A stretch of DNA of 10,595 nt from Pseudomonadota bacterium (GTDB taxonomy: Bacteria > Pseudomonadota > Alphaproteobacteria > Rhizobiales > Rhizobiaceae). The notes beneath the pieces were generated by a model. It searched no databases. It worked only from the letters and a program-made list of their open reading frames with translations, and had not been told where the DNA came from. Below, one piece after another: positions 7,073 through 10,595 of the stretch (positions within the stretch are counted from its first letter, which is position 1; every line of letters begins with the position of its first letter). Location: contig JAEYXI010000016.1 of NCBI GenBank assembly GCA_023428515.1, positions 1-10,595 on the forward strand, read 5' to 3'. The position numbers were made by a program, and so were the translations under genes.

Positions 7073-7651
7073 ATGAGCAATCTTTCGACGACCTCCGACA
7101 ACATACTGGCCTGCGCCCGTTCACTGATCGTAGAGGGCGGCTACAACGGATTCAGCTACGCCGACATCGCCGAAGTGGTGGGCATCCGCAAAGCCAGCAT
7201 CCATCATCATTTCCCAAGCAAGGCCGATCTGGTGCGCGTACTGGTGAAGCGATACCGGGAGGAGGCCGAGCTCGGCATGGCCGAACTCGAGCGCGAGATC
7301 CCGGATCCGCTGCAACTCCTCCAGGCCTATGCGGGCTATTGGGAGAAGTGCATCGAGGACAGCACGATTCCCTTCTGCGTATGCGCACTGCTCGCCAGTG
7401 AACTTCCCGCGCTGCCGCCGGAAGTTTCCGCCGAGGTGCGTCTCTATTTCCGGTTCCTGTCGACCTGGCTGAATTCGGTTCTAGAGCGCGGCGCGCAGCA
7501 GGGATCGCTCGTGCTTGCCAACACGCCTGAGCAGGAGGCCGAGGCTTTCATGGCGACCGTCCATGGCGCGATGCTGTCCGCTCGGGCCTATGGCGATCCC
7601 AAAATCTTCGGCGTCATCGTGAAGCCGCTCCTGCGGCGGCTATCCGCTTAG
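7073..7651 (+). CDS. TetR/AcrR-family transcriptional repressor
   Basis: The 192-aa protein has a TetR N-terminal DNA-binding domain (about 8-55) with the helix-turn-helix at 27-48: GFSYADIAEVVGIRKASIHHHF. The C-terminal ligand domain contains three cysteines close together (C93, C102, C104, in KCIEDS and FCVC) before LLASELPALPPEV. Cysteine-bearing TetR proteins such as NemR sense electrophiles or oxidants, so redox or aldehyde sensing is possible but unproven. The ATG at 7073 lies just after a 30-base palindrome and lacks a visible ribosome-binding site. The second operator copy before the DUF308 gene indicates a small regulon of itself plus that gene. The 114-base gap to the next gene holds a short AAACC-GGC-GGTTT hairpin (7652-7664) and the second operator. 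The ligand cannot be predicted. Confidence 0.93.
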   Translation: MSNLSTTSDNILACARSLIVEGGYNGFSYADIAEVVGIRKASIHHHFPSKADLVRVLVKRYREEAELGMAELEREIPDPLQLLQAYAGYWEKCIEDSTIPFCVCALLASELPALPPEVSAEVRLYFRFLSTWLNSVLERGAQQGSLVLANTPEQEAEAFMATVHGAMLSARAYGDPKIFGVIVKPLLRRLSA

Positions 7652-7713
7652 AAACCGGCGGTTTAGGCGTCGGCTCGAAGGAGCAAACCCTGGCTTTATC
7701 GCGCCCACAAAAC

Positions 7714-7731
7714 CTACCAATCAGTAGGTAG
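7714..7731. promoter_or_regulatory. Second TetR operator, upstream of the DUF308 gene
   Basis: CTACCAATCAGTAGGTAG matches the core of the tetR operator at 17 of 18 positions (A for T at position 6). Its end overlaps TAGAAT (7729-7734), a possible -10 box for the DUF308 gene, although no good -35 box was seen. The site lies 34 bases before the start codon, suiting repression of that gene. Confidence 0.8.
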
Positions 7732-7765
7732 AATAACTCATCAACAGCAAGAACGGAGACTACCA

Positions 7766-8341
7766 ATGGCAAACTATCAAGTTCAGATCGGCGAAAGCGG
7801 CAGGATGCAATGGCTGACGCATTATTATTTCGCACGAGCGGCGTTTTCCGTCGCTTGGGTGTCAGCGGCGTTGACGGTGGCGCAGCACTCGTCGCCGATC
7901 GCGGCCGCCCTGCTTGTCGTCTATCCCGCCTGGGATGCGGCGGCCAATTTCGTCGATGCCTCGCGCACGGGCGGACTGTCGAAGAACCGGACGCAAGCCA
8001 TCAACGTCCTGGTGAGCCTCGCGACGACGCTCGCAGTCATAGTCGCGCTCGGGATGAGCATGAACTGGGTGCTCGGCGTTTTTGGCCTGTGGGCTATCTT
8101 TTCCGGCCTGCTGCAGCTCGGCACCGCGGCTCGCCGGTGGAAAACGGATGGCGGCCAGTGGGCGATGATCCTGAGCGGCGGGCAGTCGGCCCTGGCGGGT
8201 GCGTTCTTCATCGTGCAGGCCGGGATGCCCGCGGCGCCTTCAATCACCAGCATCACCGGATATGCGACGTTCGGCGCCTTTTATTTCCTCGTATCGGCCA
8301 TCTGGCTGAGCGTGAGCCAGATCCGGCGAAAGAAGGCTTGA
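7766..8341 (+). CDS. DUF308/HdeD-like six-helix membrane protein, TetR-controlled
   Basis: The 191-aa protein is strongly hydrophobic, with about six membrane helices near 22-40, 43-60, 79-98, 101-120, 132-152 and 163-184. It ends in a basic RRKKA tail. The repeated hairpin-like segments (VFGLWAIFSGLLQLGTAARRW at 104-124, QWAMILSGGQSALAGAFFIV at 131-150) resemble the DUF308 family that includes the acid-resistance membrane protein HdeD. Biochemical function is unknown. GGAG (7755-7758) lies seven bases before the ATG. It follows the TetR gene on the same strand and shares its operator, so it is the likely target of that repressor and may respond to a membrane-active or reactive compound. The DUF308 assignment is from pattern recognition and moderately sure. 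Confidence 0.75.
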   Translation: MANYQVQIGESGRMQWLTHYYFARAAFSVAWVSAALTVAQHSSPIAAALLVVYPAWDAAANFVDASRTGGLSKNRTQAINVLVSLATTLAVIVALGMSMNWVLGVFGLWAIFSGLLQLGTAARRWKTDGGQWAMILSGGQSALAGAFFIVQAGMPAAPSITSITGYATFGAFYFLVSAIWLSVSQIRRKKA

Positions 8342-8359
8342 GGCGCGGGCGCGCGGTCT

Positions 8360-8461
8360 TAGAGCGTGATGACTTCTCTTCGAGTCGCCATCCCGCTCTA
8401 TCTATTTGTTTGATCATGATCTTTTCCAAAAACCGCTTCGCACTTTTTGGGATCATGCTCT
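8360..8461. repeat. RIME-type rhizobial intergenic mosaic element
   Basis: This element of about 102 bases consists of two palindromes. The first (8360-8400) has outer arms TAGAGCG and CGCTCTA and inner arms GACT and AGTC. The second (8415-8457) has CATGATC plus CCAAAAA pairing with TTTTTGG plus GATCATG, with a TTTT bulge (8422-8425). The sequence and two-palindrome layout match the repeats called RIME in Rhizobium and relatives, as recalled from memory. It fills the gap between two convergent genes and could act as a bidirectional transcription terminator or mRNA stabiliser. Its right edge supplies the stop codon of the VOC gene. Confidence 0.8.
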
Positions 8462-8891
8462 AGAAACTGACCTTCACGAAAGGCGCGCTGAGCGTGGCCT
8501 CGCCGTGGTGGACCGCCTCGATGTTGTTGCCGTCGGGATCGAGCAGGAAGGCGGCGTAATAGCCGGGGTGGTAGCGGGGACGCTCCCCCGGCTTGCCGTT
8601 GTCCACGCCGCCTGCTTCGAGGCCCGCCGCGTGGAAGGCGTCGACCATGGCGCGATCCTTGGCCTGGAAGGCCAAGTGATGGCGCCCGGTCAGCTTACCG
8701 GCGGCGGCCTCGCTGTCGGCGGTGGAGACGAAGAGCTCGTCGACCCAGAGATAGTCGTCGCCTTCGCCGGAGATCGGCATCCCGATTGCTTCGAAGACGG
8801 CCTTGTAGAAGCGCCGGCTGGCTTCGAAGTCCGCGACGATAAGCTGGATGTGGTCGATCAGCCGACCGCGATACAGTTCCTGGGTTTCCAT
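8460..8891 (-). CDS. VOC-superfamily (glyoxalase/bleomycin-resistance-like) protein
   Basis: The 143-aa protein is a single-chain VOC fold with two beta-alpha-beta-beta-beta modules. LIDHIQLIVADFEASRRFYK (11-30) is the first, with potential metal ligand H14. RHHLAFQAKDRAMVDAFHAA (70-89) starts the second, with H72. The DPDGNNIEAVHHG motif (118-130) supplies E126. These residues fit a metal-dependent lyase, isomerase or dioxygenase, but the substrate cannot be named. The ATG at 8891 is chosen over one at 8945 because a GAGGAG ribosome-binding site lies six bases upstream and the family begins here. The stop codon TAG (8462-8460) belongs to the edge of the RIME element, so the last residues may have been set by that insertion. 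Confidence 0.87.
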   Translation of the reverse strand: METQELYRGRLIDHIQLIVADFEASRRFYKAVFEAIGMPISGEGDDYLWVDELFVSTADSEAAAGKLTGRHHLAFQAKDRAMVDAFHAAGLEAGGVDNGKPGERPRYHPGYYAAFLLDPDGNNIEAVHHGEATLSAPFVKVSF

Positions 8892-8917
8892 GCTGGCTCC
8901 TCGTTGTAACGTCGTGA

Positions 8918-8945
8918 AAGGTAGGCGACGGGGCGGCGGCGTCAA
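8918..8945 (-). promoter_or_regulatory. Candidate promoter of the VOC gene
   Basis: On the minus strand TTGACG (8945-8940) and TACCTT (8923-8918) are separated by 16 bases. Transcription would begin near 8911, giving a leader of about 20 bases that contains the GAGGAG ribosome-binding site. Confidence 0.35.
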
Positions 8946-9120
8946 TGAAGTCTACTGACATGACCAGGGCGCTCCGGCGAGCCGGGCACCAGCCATCCGA
9001 GAATGACCCGATGACACTGGATGGACAGCGGATTAGTCTGCGAGAGCGTCAAAGCTCGGGGAGGCGGGATTCCTGATACCCCGTTGGTCGCGACGGTATG
9101 CAGCCTTCCGATGGATCTTC
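8946..9120. other. Intergenic stretch with no identified gene
   Basis: This region separates the divergent VOC and two-helix membrane-protein genes. It contains a loose inverted repeat, CCATCC (8993-8998) and GGATGG (9019-9024). No convincing promoter was seen for the rightward gene, and no RNA gene was recognised. Confidence 0.4.
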
Positions 9121-9687
9121 ATGACCGGCACCAGAAACGTTCATCACGTCAACATGCGGCTCGCCCGACTGGAGGAGCTTCTGGCGCCGCCTGAGCCGGA
9201 TCCGCTGTCGGGACAATTCGAAGAGCGTTCAGGCGTCGAGCGCATCCTCGACGCCTTGCGCGCACAGTATACGCGGCGGCTCGGCGCCATCGAAGCGAAG
9301 CTAGTGTTGGACGAACTGCCTGATGCCGAGCAACGGCGCACGATAGACAACGCCTTGCAAGCACTCTGGCGCTACCAAGACGAACGGCTTGGCGAAGAAC
9401 TCGTGACCATACGCCGCGACGGATTGCGGGCTCTCGTCAAGGGGTTGCTCTTCGTGCTGGCCTGCATGGTCATCTCGGCCGTGGTCGGCAAGATCACGCT
9501 CCTGCCCGAGCTGGTGCGTGGCCTGGTCTCCGAGGGCTTCGTCATTGCGGGCTGGGTCGCTCTCTGGGTCCCGATGGAACTGTTGCTCTACGACTGGTGG
9601 CCGGTCTCGCGCGACCGAAAGCTCTATCGCTTGATCGCCGAGATGAAATACACGATCGAGGCGTCCGAAGGGCCCCTACCCGCCTAA
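9121..9687 (+). CDS. Unrecognised two-helix membrane protein with a YDWWP motif
   Basis: I do not recognise this 188-aa protein by name. Residues 1-100 are hydrophilic and helical, rich in Glu, Arg and Leu (for example LARLEELL, LDALRAQYTRRLGAIEAKLVLDEL), with possible coiled-coil character. Two membrane helices follow at about 106-123 and 138-156. The second ends in LLLYDWWPVSRDRKLYRLIAEMKY (154-177), a compact aromatic-basic block that looks conserved. The likely topology places both ends in the cytoplasm. The ATG at 9121 has only a weak GGAT four bases upstream, so the start could instead be Met12 (9154). The gene stands alone, divergent from the VOC gene and convergent with the RNA methyltransferase, leaving 13 bases between stop codons. 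Confidence 0.75.
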   Translation: MTGTRNVHHVNMRLARLEELLAPPEPDPLSGQFEERSGVERILDALRAQYTRRLGAIEAKLVLDELPDAEQRRTIDNALQALWRYQDERLGEELVTIRRDGLRALVKGLLFVLACMVISAVVGKITLLPELVRGLVSEGFVIAGWVALWVPMELLLYDWWPVSRDRKLYRLIAEMKYTIEASEGPLPA

Positions 9688-9700
9688 TCCATAAACCCGG

Positions 9701-10595
9701 TCAGCGCCGCTTGCGCGGCTTCTCCAGCAAGGCCACGGCCTCGACATGTGGCGACCAGAGGAACTGGTCGATGGGCGTGACGCTTTTCAGGCGATAGCCG
9801 CCGGCGATCAGGATCGAGAGGTCGCGGGCGAGCGTGCCGGGGTTGCAGGATACAGCCGCGACGTATGGCACGTCCGAGCGGGCTATCTGCTTCGACTGGT
9901 CCTCGGCGCCGGCGCGCGGCGGGTCGAAGACGATACCGTCGAAGGCGTTGAGTTCCTTGAAGGTGAGCGGCCGACGGAAGAGGTCGCGGCGCTCATGGGT
10001 GACGCGCTTGAGGCCGGAGGCCTGGCGGAAGCCGCGGTCGAGCGCGGCGAGTGCGGCCGCATCGCCTTCCACCGCATGGACTTCCGATTTTTTGGCGAGC
10101 CTGAGCGCGAAGCTGCCGGCGCCAGCGAAGAGATCGGCGACTTTTTTCGCGCGGGAGAGATGGGAGAGCACGAGGTCGGCCATGGCCTGCTCGGCCGGAG
10201 CGGTGGCCTGCAGGAAGGAGCCAGGCGGCACAGGGACGCTGATGTCGCCGAAGATGACCACCGGCTTCTTCGGCTCGACGACGATCTCGCCGTCGGCGGA
10301 GAGACGGGCGAAACCGGCCTGGGTGGTGAAGGCGGAGGCGGCAAGGCGTTGCGCGTCGGCGAGCTTGCCGGAACCCTGGGCGGCGATGTCGAGGCCCGAG
10401 GCGGTCGCGGTGACCGTCATGTGGAAGGGTTGCGGCGTGGCGGCGATGGTGGTGGCGAGCGTGCGCAGCTTCGGCAGGGCGGCGACGATCTCGGGGAGAG
10501 AGATCGGGCATTCGGCGATGTCGACGATCTCGTTGGAAAGGGCTCGGTTGAAACCTAAAACGATGCCGCGCTCGACCTTGCGGGCAGAGAAGATG
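9701..10595 (-). CDS. RlmD/RumA-like 23S rRNA (uracil-5)-methyltransferase, C-terminal 297 codons
   Basis: The frame runs open from the right edge to the TGA at 9703-9701, so the N-terminus (usually a TRAM domain and the first iron-sulfur cysteines) lies outside. The ATG at 10420 is internal, because coding sequence continues upstream (RKVERGIVLGFNRALSNEIV). Residue numbers here count the visible codons. The AECPIS cysteine (29) matches the fourth cluster ligand of RumA. FLQATAPAEQAM (127-138) and the AdoMet loop DLFAGAGSFAL (154-164) follow. Then come FDPPRAG (223-229), the catalytic Cys of SCNPGTLARDL (250) and the general-base Glu of HVEAVALLE (285). The enzyme would make 5-methyluridine in rRNA, U1939 if a true RlmD. 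TrmA-type tRNA specificity is less likely given the cluster cysteine. No promoter is visible. Confidence 0.92.
   Translation of the reverse strand, partial: IFSARKVERGIVLGFNRALSNEIVDIAECPISLPEIVAALPKLRTLATTIAATPQPFHMTVTATASGLDIAAQGSGKLADAQRLAASAFTTQAGFARLSADGEIVVEPKKPVVIFGDISVPVPPGSFLQATAPAEQAMADLVLSHLSRAKKVADLFAGAGSFALRLAKKSEVHAVEGDAAALAALDRGFRQASGLKRVTHERRDLFRRPLTFKELNAFDGIVFDPPRAGAEDQSKQIARSDVPYVAAVSCNPGTLARDLSILIAGGYRLKSVTPIDQFLWSPHVEAVALLEKPRKRR

Noticed and set aside
9746..10558. A 270-codon plus-strand frame opposite the RNA methyltransferase.
   Set aside because: The minus strand carries complete methyltransferase motifs. The plus-strand product is low-complexity Gly/Glu/Arg/Asp-rich sequence.

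Overview
The window looks like a chromosomal stretch of an alphaproteobacterium of the Hyphomicrobiales (rhizobial) order, most like Mesorhizobium and relatives. The grounds are high G+C, an alphaproteobacterial aa3 oxidase operon, an IalB-family periplasmic protein, a Fae paralogue, and a RIME-type palindromic repeat of a kind known from rhizobial genomes. The genus is inferred.

Layout. Positions 1-1888 (minus strand) hold the start of a cytochrome c oxidase operon: coxB/ctaC (subunit II), then the first 330 codons of ctaD (subunit I), which runs off the left edge. A 348-base divergent region with a good -10 box and two hairpins separates it from an ialB-family gene (2237-2767, plus). Next is a type II toxin-antitoxin pair, higB (2888-3169) and higA (3231-3569), preceded by two 17-base operator-like palindromes. 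A formaldehyde-activating-enzyme paralogue follows (3725-4264). Then comes a tight three-gene operon (4334-6966): tldD, a class III-type sirtuin and a peptide-deformylase-like gene, with gaps of 7 and 1 bases. The deformylase-like protein has substitutions in all three canonical motifs.

Positions 7038-8341 form a self-contained regulatory unit: a TetR repressor and a six-helix DUF308/HdeD-like membrane protein, each preceded by the same 18-base operator (17/18 identical). A RIME-like element (8360-8461) lies between this unit and a convergent VOC/glyoxalase-family gene (8460-8891, minus), whose stop codon lies at the edge of the repeat. An unrecognised two-helix membrane protein (9121-9687, plus) and the C-terminal 297 codons of an RlmD/RumA-like RNA methyltransferase (9701 to the right edge, minus) complete the window.

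How the parts relate. The oxidase genes serve respiration. TldD, the sirtuin and the deformylase-like protein all belong to protein-processing families and are probably co-transcribed. The higBA pair has lower G+C than its neighbours and probably entered a conserved housekeeping neighbourhood. No CRISPR array, tRNA, rRNA, IS transposase or integrase was found. The most distinctive points are the degenerate deformylase, the paired TetR operators, the tandem higBA operators, the Fae paralogue with Met at the usual His position, and the repeat element that ends an ORF.
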